Assembly (NCBI GenBank): GCA_015698045.1 | Contig: BLAL01000016.1 | Span: forward strand, 1,127,501-1,191,500 | DNA from: Rhizophagus clarus | Taxonomy: Eukaryota > Glomeromycota > Glomeromycetes > Glomerales > Glomeraceae | DNA length: 64,000 nt | Direction of reading: 5' to 3' | Shown here: positions 44,957 to 57,100 of the stretch, in pieces | Layout of the letters: the number at the start of each line of letters is the position of its first letter | Numbering within the stretch: position 1 is the first letter of the stretch | The notes under the pieces: generated by a model | What the model was told of the DNA's origin: nothing | Seen by the model: the letters and a program-made list of their open reading frames with translations, nothing else | The model's database searches: none | Made by a program: the position numbers and the translations under genes

Positions 44957-47900
44957 ATGATGACTTCCACAAACAGTTCTTTGATAGTAGGCTGGAGGTT
45001 AAATGGTCGTCATGTGCTCATTCTTGGTGGTAACCAAATTGCTTCAAACCGTATTGAATTTGCTTTAATTGCAAACCCTAGAAAAATAACTTTAATAACA
45101 CCTTATAATAAAATTACTTCTGATAAAATTAGAGAACATATCGCAAAAAAAAATGTATCTTACAAAGATAGTGAATTTAAGCCAAGTGACCTTTTTGAAA
45201 GTCATAATTTACCTGTAGATTTTGTTCTTTCCGCGGTTGATAATCAAAAACTTTCAGAAGTGATTGCTAATGCTGCTCGTGAAAAAAGGATTCCTATTAA
45301 TATAGCCGAAATACCGCATTTATGTGATTTTTGGTTTATGCCAACTTATCATGATAATCATTTACAAGTTGCTATTTCAACAAACGGGACTGGTCCTCAC
45401 GTTGCTCGTAAACTTAGACAACACATAATTGAAAACTTACCTTCAAATATTACAAACGCAATTGATAATGTGGCTCTTTTGAAACAAAGTTTAGGTGCTA
45501 CTAATATATCCGCGTTTACAAAGATAATTGATACTTTACCTCTAAGCGAACTCGCGAAACTCACGAGTGATGATATTAAAAAATTACTCTCTAAACATAA
45601 CGTTGATGATGAAGAAGCCGAAGTATCTTCAACTTCTGATAGTATGGATGAAAAAAATTCAGACGTTACTATCATTGATGAACGACAAGATTCCGTTTCT
45701 ACACTTAAATCAAAACTTTTCGATGTAAACGGTGATGATATTATTTCATCATTCATTTCAGGTGGTACTCAATTGATAGATGGTAAAACTGCCGTTGAAC
45801 ATATTGCTTACGCTTTTAGTGTAGCTTCATTTATTTATCCAACAACTCGAACGAATTATGTTGGAAAAGCAGCAGTGAACTGGGTTTCACAAAATGTTCG
45901 TAATGCTTTTGGGCAATTAAGTCAAGTGATTAAAATGGATACTCGTTATGGTGCATCCGCAGCAGTCTTGGGTGCTATGGCTCGTTCAAGATTGGATAAT
46001 GTTTCGATTTTTGCAACTTCACAATCAATTATTCCTATGATGCCTAATTTTTATGGAATTGTTCAAGCAAATATTCCTTTGGTCATACATGTTTCTGCTT
46101 TAGGTAATGATGATCAAATGAATAATTACGTTAATTATAACGATGTTTTGATAGCTAGAGAAACGGGTTTTGGAATAATTAATTCTTATTCTTCTCAAGA
46201 AATTCATGATATTGCATTGATAACTCATTTGATTTCATTAACAACAAAAATTCCATTTCTTCATGTGTTTGATGGATTAAGTACCTCTCTCGAGTTATCC
46301 AAAGTTAATCTTTTACCTTATGATAGTATCAAAAAATTAGTTGACGAAATACCTACTTCAACAAAAAATTCAGACGTTTTGGATTGCTTTGAAATTATTG
46401 CTGATAAAATTGGAAAACTTACGGGTCGTCAATATCGTCCTTTTGAATATATTGGAGATCCTAATGCTGAATCAGTCCTTGTCGTCTTAGGTGGTGAAAC
46501 TGTTATAACAAAAGAGACTGTGAAACGAATTAACTATGGTGAAAAGAAAGTTGGTATTATAATTGCAAGAGTGTATCGACCTTGGTCAGAGAAACACTTT
46601 TTAGCAGTTGTACCAAAAACTGTGAAACGAATTGCAGTTTTGGAACAAGTTTCATCAAAAGAAGATTATTCATTTGGGCCATCATTATTTAATGATATTG
46701 CTGTTTCATTTTCTTCCGATAATTCTTGGATAAACAAATCTCCAATATTAATAGACGCAAAATATCCAACAACACAAAAATTTTCTCCACGTATTGTTCA
46801 CGCTATTTTTAAACAATTGATATCTAAAAAGAATAATATTTTTAACGAAGAAGTTCTATCAGAGAAGATTGACATTCCTTTAATTAATAATAATGTAAAA
46901 CAATGTATTTTTTGGGATTCAGAAGCTCAAGCAACGAATATTCAAGTTGTCAAACATATCTCAAAAATTCTTGAACAACATTCTAAATTAAATTTTTCTG
47001 CATTGTCCACTTTTGATATATACAACAATGGAGGTGTTATAACGACCAATTTACAATTGGAAAATGATGCCATAAATGGATTTCAAGACATTGAACGCGA
47101 TTACGATTTCATTTCTGTACATGATGTTAGTTTAACAAGCAAATATGACATATTAGCTTCGGCTAAAAGTGGGGCCGTTGTTGTCCTTAACACAAGTTGG
47201 ACAGTTGATGAATTGGAAACAAAATTACCAAATGACTTTAGATATGAAGCTTCAAAAAGAAATATTAAACTTTATATCTTGAATTCTGAGAAAATAGCTC
47301 AAGATGTTGGTTCGAATTCGAAAGCTGTTATTAGTGTAATATTTCAAAATGTATTTTTAAGATTATTTAGTAACATTGTTAAACTTGATTGTAGTATAGA
47401 AGATTCTATCATAGATTTATTTGAAGGTAATAACGAAAAAGAAGTTTCTTTATTAATTCGTGCGATTTGTCAACAATTAGAAAAATCAATTGTAAGCGTT
47501 GAACTTCCTCCTACATGGGGAATTTTGGAAAAATTGGATCAAAATTTACCTTTAACTATTCAAAGTAATTCGTTAGATAAAAATTTAGATCAACCTGAGA
47601 TAGAAAAACCAAAACTTAGAAATTGGCATACAGCAGCTCAGAATTTACTTTTCAAAGAAGCTTATGATTCTGATCAAGAGATTCGTCCTGATTTATCTGA
47701 AAAGACTTACATAATTCGTGTTAGTGAAAACCGACGGTTGACTCCTCCATCTTATGATCGTTATTTGTTCCATATTGAATTTGAAATAAATGGAACTGAT
47801 TTTAAATATGACTTAGGTGAAGCCCTTGGTGTATATGGACATAATGATAGTAAAGAAGTCAATCAATTCTTAGAATTTTATGGATTAAATCCAAATGATG

Positions 47901-48850
47901 TTATTTTTATACCAAACAAAGGTAATCGTTTCGAATCAAGAACTGTACTTCAATTATTTACACAAGTTCTTGATATTTTTGGTCGTCCAGCCAAACGATT
48001 TTATGAATCTTTGGCACAATATGCTACTGACGAGAAGGAAAGAGAAAAATTATTATGGATAGCCAGTAATGAAGGATCTCAAGAATTTAAACGTCGTGTT
48101 GAAGACACAATCACATATGCAGAATTATTGTACGAATTTACTTCCGCACATCCACCCGTTGAAGATCTCGTACAATTAATTGCACAAATTAAACCTCGCC
48201 ATTATTCAATTGCTTCCGCTCAAAGTGTACATCCTAATAGTGTACATCTTTTGATTGTTACTGTTGAATGGGAAAATTCCAAAGGTGTAAAACGTTTTGG
48301 GCAATGTACGCGTTATTTATCTGGTCTTAAGGTTGGAGACAGTGTAACTGTTTCTATTAAACCTTCTGTAATGAAATTACCTCCAAGAGATTCTCAACCT
48401 GTAATTATGGCCGGATTGGGTACGGGAATGGCACCATTCCGTGCATTTATTGAGGAACGTGCTTATCGTAAAGCACAAGGAAAAGAAGTTGGTCCTATGG
48501 TACTTTATTTTGGTTCACGTCATAGATCAATGGAATATTTGTATGGTGAAGAATTAGAAGCTTATAACATAGAAGGTTTACTAACTCATTTGAGATTAGC
48601 ATTCTCGCGTGATCAAGAAAATAAAGTATATATTCAACACAAGATGCAAGAGGATGCCGAATTGTTACATCAATATTTACTTAAAGATGAAGGTTGGTTT
48701 TATCTTTGTGGACCTACTTGGCCAGTACCTGATGTTAAAGATGCAATTGTTAATAGTTTCGTAACATCTGGCGGTTATACTTCAAGTCAAGCAATTGATT
48801 GGGTAAACAAGTTAAAAGATTTAGAAAGATACATTTTAGAAGTTTATTAA
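44957..48850 (+). CDS. MET10: MET8-like domain fused to sulfite reductase flavoprotein (MET10)
   Basis: Single exon, 1297 residues, about 260 longer than yeast Met10. The extra N-terminus (residues ~10-195) matches siroheme synthase Met8: HVLILGGNQIASNRIEFAL, VDFVLSAVDNQKLSEVIANA, NIAEIPHLCDFWFMP and ISTNGTGPHVARKLRQHIIE. After an acidic linker (~200-255) comes the pyruvate-oxidoreductase-like region of Met10 (SGGTQLIDGKTAVEHIAYAF, MDTRYGASAAVLGAMARS). The ferredoxin-reductase region has FAD motif RHYSIASA, NADPH motif MAGLGTGMAPFRAFIEE, LYFGSRHRSMEYLYGEE and a terminal aromatic residue. The MET10 half passes electrons from NADPH to the siroheme subunit MET5, which is not in the window. Two Met8 sites differ from the usual form: GGNQIA for GGGxxA, and NIAEI where the family has NVAD or NVVD. 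The domain may therefore no longer make siroheme. Confidence 0.93.
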   Translation: MMTSTNSSLIVGWRLNGRHVLILGGNQIASNRIEFALIANPRKITLITPYNKITSDKIREHIAKKNVSYKDSEFKPSDLFESHNLPVDFVLSAVDNQKLSEVIANAAREKRIPINIAEIPHLCDFWFMPTYHDNHLQVAISTNGTGPHVARKLRQHIIENLPSNITNAIDNVALLKQSLGATNISAFTKIIDTLPLSELAKLTSDDIKKLLSKHNVDDEEAEVSSTSDSMDEKNSDVTIIDERQDSVSTLKSKLFDVNGDDIISSFISGGTQLIDGKTAVEHIAYAFSVASFIYPTTRTNYVGKAAVNWVSQNVRNAFGQLSQVIKMDTRYGASAAVLGAMARSRLDNVSIFATSQSIIPMMPNFYGIVQANIPLVIHVSALGNDDQMNNYVNYNDVLIARETGFGIINSYSSQEIHDIALITHLISLTTKIPFLHVFDGLSTSLELSKVNLLPYDSIKKLVDEIPTSTKNSDVLDCFEIIADKIGKLTGRQYRPFEYIGDPNAESVLVVLGGETVITKETVKRINYGEKKVGIIIARVYRPWSEKHFLAVVPKTVKRIAVLEQVSSKEDYSFGPSLFNDIAVSFSSDNSWINKSPILIDAKYPTTQKFSPRIVHAIFKQLISKKNNIFNEEVLSEKIDIPLINNNVKQCIFWDSEAQATNIQVVKHISKILEQHSKLNFSALSTFDIYNNGGVITTNLQLENDAINGFQDIERDYDFISVHDVSLTSKYDILASAKSGAVVVLNTSWTVDELETKLPNDFRYEASKRNIKLYILNSEKIAQDVGSNSKAVISVIFQNVFLRLFSNIVKLDCSIEDSIIDLFEGNNEKEVSLLIRAICQQLEKSIVSVELPPTWGILEKLDQNLPLTIQSNSLDKNLDQPEIEKPKLRNWHTAAQNLLFKEAYDSDQEIRPDLSEKTYIIRVSENRRLTPPSYDRYLFHIEFEINGTDFKYDLGEALGVYGHNDSKEVNQFLEFYGLNPNDVIFIPNKGNRFESRTVLQLFTQVLDIFGRPAKRFYESLAQYATDEKEREKLLWIASNEGSQEFKRRVEDTITYAELLYEFTSAHPPVEDLVQLIAQIKPRHYSIASAQSVHPNSVHLLIVTVEWENSKGVKRFGQCTRYLSGLKVGDSVTVSIKPSVMKLPPRDSQPVIMAGLGTGMAPFRAFIEERAYRKAQGKEVGPMVLYFGSRHRSMEYLYGEELEAYNIEGLLTHLRLAFSRDQENKVYIQHKMQEDAELLHQYLLKDEGWFYLCGPTWPVPDVKDAIVNSFVTSGGYTSSQAIDWVNKLKDLERYILEVY

Positions 48851-49467
48851 AAAAAAGTTATATGCCTTATATTATTATTATTAGTCACATTTGTACAGTA
48901 TATAATAATACCATTTAAAAATAAGATTAAATTTTTTTTTTTTTGTAATAGCTTTATTTAGCTTTATAGAAAAAAGTATGTAGTATTTAATATTTATTAT
49001 AAGGAAATTAAATTTTTTTTTGTTTTAATTAATAAAAATTGGTTAATTATTACTATTTTAATTCTTATTTAACCACGTTTTTTGAAAAACAATTATATCA
49101 AATGATTGGCTACTTAAAATGGTCATAATAAATTCTAACTTGGGTATATTTCATTTGTGAAAATTGAAATTATAGTAGTATAACACGTAAATGATTAATT
49201 GCTTATCTTGTGTTAAATAAAATAAATAAATAAAAGGACAAAATGAAGAATAACAAGTATGTTATTTACTAATTTAGGTAATAACTCGCTGTTCAAGTTG
49301 TTCAAGTGGCGAGGTTACCTATTGTACCAATATTTATCTTACAAAGAAAGGTGGCTTAAACGAATAATCAAATGATATTACGACACGGACAAAGTTAGCG
49401 AATTTTTTTAAAGATATTTATTCATAACGATTATAAGCTTTGTTTAAATTTTAGAGTAAAATAAATC
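48851..49467. other. Interval between MET10 and KEX2 genes
   Basis: About 620 bp containing the MET10 3' region and the KEX2 promoter, AT-rich; no gene seen. Confidence 0.55.
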
Positions 49468-52400
49468 ATGAAATTACTGTCAATAAAAACATTTCTTCGT
49501 TCAGTATTATTTATAACGATCTTCATATTGCTATTTGGTCAATTTGAAGCTTCTGAACCAAGAAAACGAGATTATCAAAAAAACTATTATTATGCCATAG
49601 AACTTAATGAAAATTCACATATTTCACCTAGAGACATAGCCAATTTACTTGAGATTAAATATGACGGTCAGATAGGAGCACTAGATAATCATCATTTATT
49701 CAGTTCTTCAAAAGAATTGACACACCTAGTCACTCGATCTACTGAATCAAATTTTGATATAAGTGACGAAAATAATGATCGCGTTTTATTAAAGTTTCGT
49801 TCACTTAAAGAAAAAAGACAACAAAATCCTTCTTCATTAGAAAAAAGGTCAAAGGAAATAATCGATGTGATACTTTCTGTTGAAAAACAAAAATTGAGAA
49901 AAAGACATAAGAGAGTTCCCCCACCAATTCCTAAACCAAAAAATAATAATAATAATCAAGATGATATAGGTGCAGCTTATGGAATTCACGATCCAGGATT
50001 TAAATATCAATGGCATTTGGTAGGTATTTAATTCATCGAGTCTTTTTCAGTTTACACTAATTTTTAATAATTTTTGTATTTTTTTTTTTTATCTCGTTTC
50101 TTTTGCTGGATGATATTAGATTAATACTTTACAAGTAGATCATCATATTAATGTTACAGGTGTATGGAAAGAAGGTAATATTAGATATATAACTTGATTT
50201 CAGTTTTCATTTTGAGAATTACGTATATTAATCCAATTCTTCTATAATTTTAAGGTATAACCGGTAAAGGTGTAGTAGCCGCTATAGTCGATGATGGGTT
50301 GGATTTTGATAGTGAAGATTTGAAAGATAATTTTGTATGTGGATTATATATAAATAATTTATGTTTAATTTGAAGATTATGTTTCTTATATCAAATTTTG
50401 TAATTTACGGTTTATAGTATGCAGCGGGATCGTACGATTTTAATGACCATAATCCGTTACCGAAACCTCGACTTTCTGATGATAACCACGGAACGAGATG
50501 TGCCGGTGAAATTGCAGCCGTAAAAAATGATGTATGTGGTGTAGGAGTCGCACCGGATGCTAAGGTTGCAGGTAATGAAATTTGTTAAATCTGGCGTAAA
50601 TTAATCAACAATACATATTAAATAGATTTTTATTTAGGTATCCGTATATTATCGGGAGAGATTTCTGATGTTGATGAAGCAGAGGCACTTAACTATGGAT
50701 TTCAAGAAAATCACATTTATTCATGTAGTTGGGGGCCACCTGATGATGGTCAATCAGCTGAAGCTCCAAAGGGGCTCATTTACAAAGCTATGGTTAAAGG
50801 AATAAAGGAAGGACGTGGAGGAAAAGGCAGTCTTTTTGTATTCGCTTCAGGTAATGGAGGTGCCAATGATGATAATTGCAATTATGATGGATATACAAAT
50901 AGCATGTACACGATAACTGTTGGCGCAGTAGACCGTTTATTTGCACATCCTTACTATGCAGAAAAGTGTTCTGCACTTTTAGTTACCACTTATAGTAGTG
51001 GAAGCGGAAGTTATATCGTAAATACATATTTATTTTTTTATTTTTTATTTTTATTTTTAATTTTTTTTTTTTCGTTTATTTTTAATACATTACTTAGTCT
51101 AATTATATTTATTTTTAGTACACTACTGATGTTGGACCAGGTAATTGTACTGGTTTGCACGGAGGTACCTCAGCCGCTGCCCCCATTGCGACCGGAGTTT
51201 ATTCTCTTGTCTTACAGATCAGGTAAATTTATAGCTCTGTTTAATTTAATTCAATTTTGCTTGTGAATAATCTTGAAGGATTATATTATGGAAAGTGACC
51301 GATAAAGAGCCACAATTCATTTATACGTTGAGGTTAAATGGTTAATCTAACTCTTTAAATTCTCATCCAACTCAACTAAAGGATTATTTAATGCGTTTGT
51401 TTAAACTGCTGTTAATTCGATTTACTTAACTGAAATCTTTTTATTAAGGCCGGACCTTACATGGCGAGATATGCAATATTTGCAACTCACAAGTGCCGTA
51501 CCGTTCAACTTGAAAGAACCTGAGTGGGATCGTAATGCAGCTGGTCGTTTATTTAGTCATAAATATGGTTATGGTTTATTAGATGCGTATAGAATTGTCC
51601 AAAATGCTAAAACATTTAAAAATCTTGGACCTCAAGTTTCGTTGGAAATGCCAATCGTTAAAGTAAATAAACAAATACCTATGAATAATAAAGGAATTAT
51701 TCGTAGTGTTACAGTAAAACAAAATGATCTTGATAATGCAAAATTTGGACGATTAGAACATGTCACGGTTACAGTCAATATTCAACATACTCGAAGAGGT
51801 GACATACAAGTTGATTTGATTAGTCCCAATGGCATAATATCACATATCGGAACTCCAAGAATGTATGATGAACATCGAGGCGGTTTAAGCAATTGGACCT
51901 TCATGAGCGTTAAACATTGGTAAGCATTGTTTAAAGTAGTTCAAGTTTTTTTTTTTTTATTTATTTATTTTTATTTTTATTTATTTAATTATATAAAAAA
52001 AAATTATTTAAATTTTAGGGATGAAAATCCGATTGGTAAATGGACTGTTCAAGTTAGAGATACTCAAAATCCTGAATATTGGGGAACTTTAATTGACTGG
52101 AAAATTAAGTTTTGGGGTGAACAAAAGAATCTTACTGAGACGCCAGCCACAACTACTGATGATAATACAAAAACTACATCATCAGATGCTACAATCACAG
52201 ATTCTCCTAAGACCACCACGGCTTATGATGCCGGAAAAGCTGATTCATCCGATAAGGAAGATATGAAACATAAACCTTCTAAACCAAATGCGTGGGTTAT
52301 AGCAATTATTGCTATGGTATTCGCTTTCATATTTGCTGGATTAGCATATTTTGCAAAGAAACGTTATTTTGCGCCCAGTTACGTGGTGTTACCGCCTCAA

Positions 52401-52655
52401 GACGATACGAACGATGATGATTATATTCCATTGACTAAACAATTTATGGATTCAAGAGAATTATCTGATGCATTTGGTGATAGTTCTGATGAAGAGGAAG
52501 AGACTAAACAATTTAAAAATTCTTATACGGATAAATACATGAATGATGATGAAAAGGTTGAAATCAATGAAAAGAGCATCGGTGATGACGGGAATGCAAG
52601 TGGCTCAGGAGGTGAAGATCTAAGACAAGGTGAATCAAATAATGATAGAAGTTAA
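49468..52655 (+). CDS. KEX2: Kexin, Golgi subtilisin-like proprotein convertase
   Basis: Membrane protease of the late Golgi that cuts secreted precursors after Lys-Arg or Arg-Arg. Exons 49468-50019, 50120-50174, 50255-50334, 50418-50571, 50638-51017, 51119-51222, 51449-51919 and 52019-52655 give 810 residues, close to yeast Kex2. Order: signal peptide ([18 protein letters not shown]), prodomain with a likely self-cleavage site at KLRKRHKR (~148), and the catalytic domain with Asp ([15 protein letters not shown]), His ([14 protein letters not shown]), oxyanion Asn ([15 protein letters not shown]) and Ser ([14 protein letters not shown]). A P domain follows ([20 protein letters not shown] ... 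[13 protein letters not shown]), then a Thr-rich stalk, a membrane helix ([20 protein letters not shown]) and an acidic cytosolic tail with Tyr and acidic clusters that could direct Golgi retrieval. It converges with SNIP1, 292 bp between stops. Confidence 0.97.
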
Positions 52656-52947
52656 AAATAATTCACATTTAATAATAAATGATGAACTTAAAAAAAAGAC
52701 TAATTTAATTTAATAAATATTTTTGTAAAAATTATTTTAGAATTTCAAAGAAAATAATAGTTCATTATTTTATTATAAACGATTTAAATGTAAAATAAGA
52801 ACATTCATTAATTTTAAGTATTTAGTTCAATTATATATCTAGAAAAAATAATAAAATTTTCTTTTGACAAACATTATTATTTATAATAACAAAACATACC
52901 CTATTTAATGCTGGAATTAGACATCTAAAGCACTTTAAAAGAAAAAA

Positions 52948-54128
52948 TTATTCAGTCTTTTCATCATCTAATTCATCATGAATTAAAACATAATCACGCG
53001 TACTAAAACCAAATTTTATAGTATCAGATGCTTTTAATTCATAATATCTTGAGGGAGGAATTGCATTATTATTGACAAATGTCTTATTCGTTGAATCAAG
53101 ATCTATTATGTACGGTTTGACTTCAGAAAACTTCTCTCCAGTTTCATTATCAGTTGAAGTTATTTGTCTAAATTGTAATACAGCATGTTGAGAAGAGCAA
53201 CTCGGATGATCAATTGGAATGTCTGCTACCTTTTTATGACAAGAGGAATGAATATTAATTCGTTGAAAATAACCTTAAAAATGAATTATTACTCACTTTT
53301 CTTTCCCGACCAAATAAATAAGCACTTTGTCTATGTATATGAAGAATATCTAAAATTTATTCATAATAAGAGATCAATTAAATTAAAAATAAATATAGTC
53401 TTAACTAATCTTTTGATAAACGTACCCAGTTCTTTATCTCCTTTGAATACATATAATCTCCATTTTTTTACTGGTTTGCGAGCTTCTTGTGGTTCAAAGT
53501 ATTTTAATGGAATGCCATTGTAAGAATTTGTCTCTGCTGCAAGTTTTCCGGATAATCCAAAGTTCGGTTTCGGTCCATCATCTCCAATTCCTTCTTTCTT
53601 TGGAGAGCGAGACTTATTAGTCGGTCGTACTTTGGCTCGTTTATCCGCACGTTCTCTCTCTCTACGTGAATTGGATATAGGTGAACGTGATCTTGACCTC
53701 GCTCTTATAAGTGAACGTGATCTTGAACGGTGTCTAGGCGAACGTGATGGTGAACGCCGTTGAGGTGAACGTGATGGTGAATATCTTCTAGGTGAACGTG
53801 AAGGTGAACGTCGTCTAGGTGAACGTGATCGTGAACGTTGCCTTCTGTATGGGGATCGTGATCTTGAACGCCTCCTGGGTGTTCTCATTGGATGAGATTG
53901 CATTGAATTTTTCCTAGTGAGCGAACGCGCTGATCTTGATCTCGAACTCTTTCTTGAAGGTGAACGAGATCTAGATCTTTTTCGTGGTGAGCGTGACCTT
54001 GATTTTGACAACCGTCGGTCTCGCTGTTCCTTATCAACATATACTGAACCGCGTAGGCTTCTTCGACCATCATTTGACTTTCTAGGTGAGCGAGAGCGAA
54101 TTCTACGTCGTTCATGAGAGGAAGTCAT
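52948..54128 (-). CDS. FHA-domain splicing factor SNIP1/Pml1-like with RS-rich N-terminus
   Basis: Exons 53426-54128, 53297-53349 and 52948-53229 give 345 residues. Residues 1-165 are an Arg/Ser-rich region with many RSRSPRR-type repeats, typical of splicing factors. A short conserved segment follows (PNFGLSGKLAAETNSYNGIP, then LKYFEPQEARKPVKKWRLYV). The FHA domain is DILHIHRQSAYLFGRERKVA, then DIPIDHPSCSSQHAVLQFR, and DLDSTNKTFVNN. SNIP1 in animals, DAWDLE in plants and Pml1 in yeast share this domain. Pml1 belongs to the RES pre-mRNA retention and splicing complex, and yeast Pml1 lacks the long RS region. The start codon is only 62 bp from the chosen start of the divergent ABC transporter gene. 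Confidence 0.92.
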
Positions 54129-54190
54129 TTTTTTTTCAAATTTTTGACATCACCACATGTTGCCATGTTTGCTTTAGTAAGAAGTCGATC
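54129..54190. promoter_or_regulatory. Very short divergent promoter, SNIP1 and ABCD genes
   Basis: Only 62 bp separate the SNIP1 start codon from the first plausible ABCD start. The stretch contains CACATGTTGCCATG and no TATA-like motif. If the ABCD protein starts at the later in-frame Met (54295) the space is 166 bp, still short. The two transcripts' leaders probably overlap the opposite promoter. Confidence 0.6.
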
Positions 54191-57100
54191 ATGATGTCAG
54201 TTCAGTGCTTAACAAATTTAGCAATAGATCAAGAGATCAAGATTGGGATCCTATTTATTTTGATAATCCCAAATCTCGTCTATCTTTTTACGAAAATGCC
54301 TACTGTTCTGTCAAAATTGACTAATTTTTTTGCATCTTCTGGTGCTTCGCATAATGCTACGCAAATTAGAAAGTTAATTTTGCAAATTTTGGCGGTATAT
54401 CAAAACAATAGGACTTTACTTGGAAGAACAATATGGTTCGTAACTGTTTACCTTCTATACTTTCGAAAGAGTGGTTCTGGAAAAAAAAGACGCACAGAAG
54501 TAGGAAATGCACCTACTGCAGAGGAAGCTGCAAGACAGAAAAAGAGAGTTGAGGTAAAGTTATAGTCTTAAAATGTAATATTTTATTTTTATTTATATGC
54601 TGATATATTTTAATATAGGTAGATGCTATATTTTTTGAAAGATTAAAAAGATTACTTAAAATTGTCATTCCTGGTATAAGATCAAAAGAGTTATGGTTGT
54701 TGATTATCCACTCTGGCTTTTTAGGTGAATAATTTATGTATATTTTCATAATAATTTTTGTACAGTCAAACTCCGATATAACGATACGTCGGGACTCATG
54801 AAATTTCTGAAAAAATATCGTTATATCAAAATTATACTATTTATATGCTCTCATATATGGTGGGAAAATGAAATCCCATCGTTATATCGAATTTTTAATA
54901 TATATCGGTGTATCGAGGTTAGACTGTATGACTTCTTTGTAAAGGTATTGAGGTATTAATATTCTTAATTTAGTCTTTCGGACTATCTTGTCGGTATATG
55001 TTGCTGCTTTGGATGGAAGGATTGTTAGCGCTTTGGTAATAATTGTAAAATTTTTATTTATTTTATATATGATAAGTTGTTTTTACTTAAATACTTTCTC
55101 TTTAGGTACGAGGTAATGGAAAGGAGTTCTTAACAGGAATTGTATGGTGGATGACTGTTGCTATACCAGCAACATACACAAATAGCATGGTAATATAAAA
55201 GCTCCTAAAACGAATATTCTTTATTATTATTTTTATTATTCTTTAATTAACTGTTCTATTACCTATTAGCTTACATACATGCAAAATAAATTGGCTATAC
55301 AATTTAGAACTCGTCTTACCCAACATATTCATCAAAAATACTTGTCCGATATGACTTTTTATGCTATCGGAAACTTGGATGACCGTATAAAAAATGCTGA
55401 CCAGTATGATGATTTATCTTTTCTTGATTTCTTTTACGTTTTTCTCAAACTTGATGTAATTTTCTCTTCTTAATTGCACATATAAAGATGTATCACCGTT
55501 GATACGATGAAATTCTGTAACTCTCTTTCCGAATTATATTCTAATCTCGCAAAACCAATTTTGGACGTTTTCATTTATAATATACAATTGGCAAATAATG
55601 TAGGAGGAGAAGGATTATTTGCATTATCATTAATGGTACATATATCCTCCGTAATATTGCGAGCATTAACTCCACCATTCGGAAAGATGGTTGCGGAAGA
55701 GCAAAGGCTTGAGGTATTTGCTTATTTATTATTATAATGGAAATATTCAGAGTATTTATTTATTTTATTTTATTTTTATTTTATTTTTTAGGGAGAATTT
55801 AGATTTACACATTCACGTTTAATTGAAAATGCAGAAGAAATTGCACTATATTCTGGTCATGAAGTTGAAAAGGCCATTTTAGATCGCAATTATTTTGCAT
55901 TGATTAAACATATTAATAGAATTTTCCGTATGCGTATTTTCCACGGAATGATGGAAGATTTTATTATTAAATATTTATGGGGTGCTTTAGGCTTGATTCT
56001 TTGCTCCGTTCCTGTATTCTTTACAGTACCAGGAATAAAGAAAGGCGATCTTGGTGCTCGTGCAGAAGGTAAGATATTATTATCAAAATTTTCATTTATT
56101 TATTATTAATAACCGTAATGGTATTTATTTAGGGTTTATCACCAATCGTAGATTGTTATTGAGCTCTTCAGATGCTTTTGGGCGCATCATGTACTCTTAT
56201 AAGGAAATTACTGAGTTGGCCGGCTACACGACCCGTGTAAGTTTTTTTTTCATTCATGTTTTTTCTCTAAGAAAAATTTTTTCTTTTATAAAATTTCGCC
56301 ATATTGACATTTACTTCTAAAGGTATCTGAATTATTGGATACTTTTGATGCTGTAAAAATAGGTCGTTTTGAAAAACAACTTGTCTCTTCAGCTTCAACT
56401 GAGGAAAATGCCGCAGTTTTATCTGGTCGCGGGGAAGTCATTGAAAGTGAAATTATTAAATTCGTTGATGTGCCTATAGTGTCCCCGAATGGTGATGTAT
56501 TATTAAAAACATTAAGTTTCTATGTGAAACCAGGAATGCACTTATTAATCGTAGGGCCTAATGGGTGCGGTAAAAGTAGTTTATTTAGAATTTTGGGTGG
56601 TCTTTGGCCTGTTTATGGTAAGTTATGAAAGTTATAAATAAAAAATTTTGAATTTTCGAACATTGTTTTTTTTTCTTTATTAATATCGAAATCTTTTTAG
56701 GTGGTACCGTTCAAAGGCCAAATCCAAAAGACATTTTCTATATCCCTCAACGGCCTTATTTATCACTTGGCACATTGCGAGACCAGTAAGTGTAATTAGT
56801 TATAATCATTTTGATCGTAAAACAATTTGTTAACATTATGTCTCTTTAGAATTATCTATCCACATACCATTGAAGATATGAGAAAGCGTAAGTGTGAAAA
56901 TACTTTTTTTCCTTTCCAAACAAAAATGAAGTTTTAATTGTTTAGAATTGCATATTTATCTGTTTATTTCATAGGAAGAAAAACTGACCAAGATTTACAG
57001 GACATTCTTAATATTGTTCAATTAAATACAATTGTTGAGCGTGAAGGAGGTTGGGATAAGGAACGCGAATGGAAAGATGCTTTATCAGGAGGAGATAAAC

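Noticed and set aside
45397-45756. 119-residue antisense frame inside the MET8-like/MET10 gene
   Set aside because: Shadow of a strong coding frame on the other strand.
53885-54117. Short frames on both strands in the SNIP1 RS region
   Set aside because: Artifacts of the repetitive Arg/Ser codons; the SNIP1 frame is the real one.
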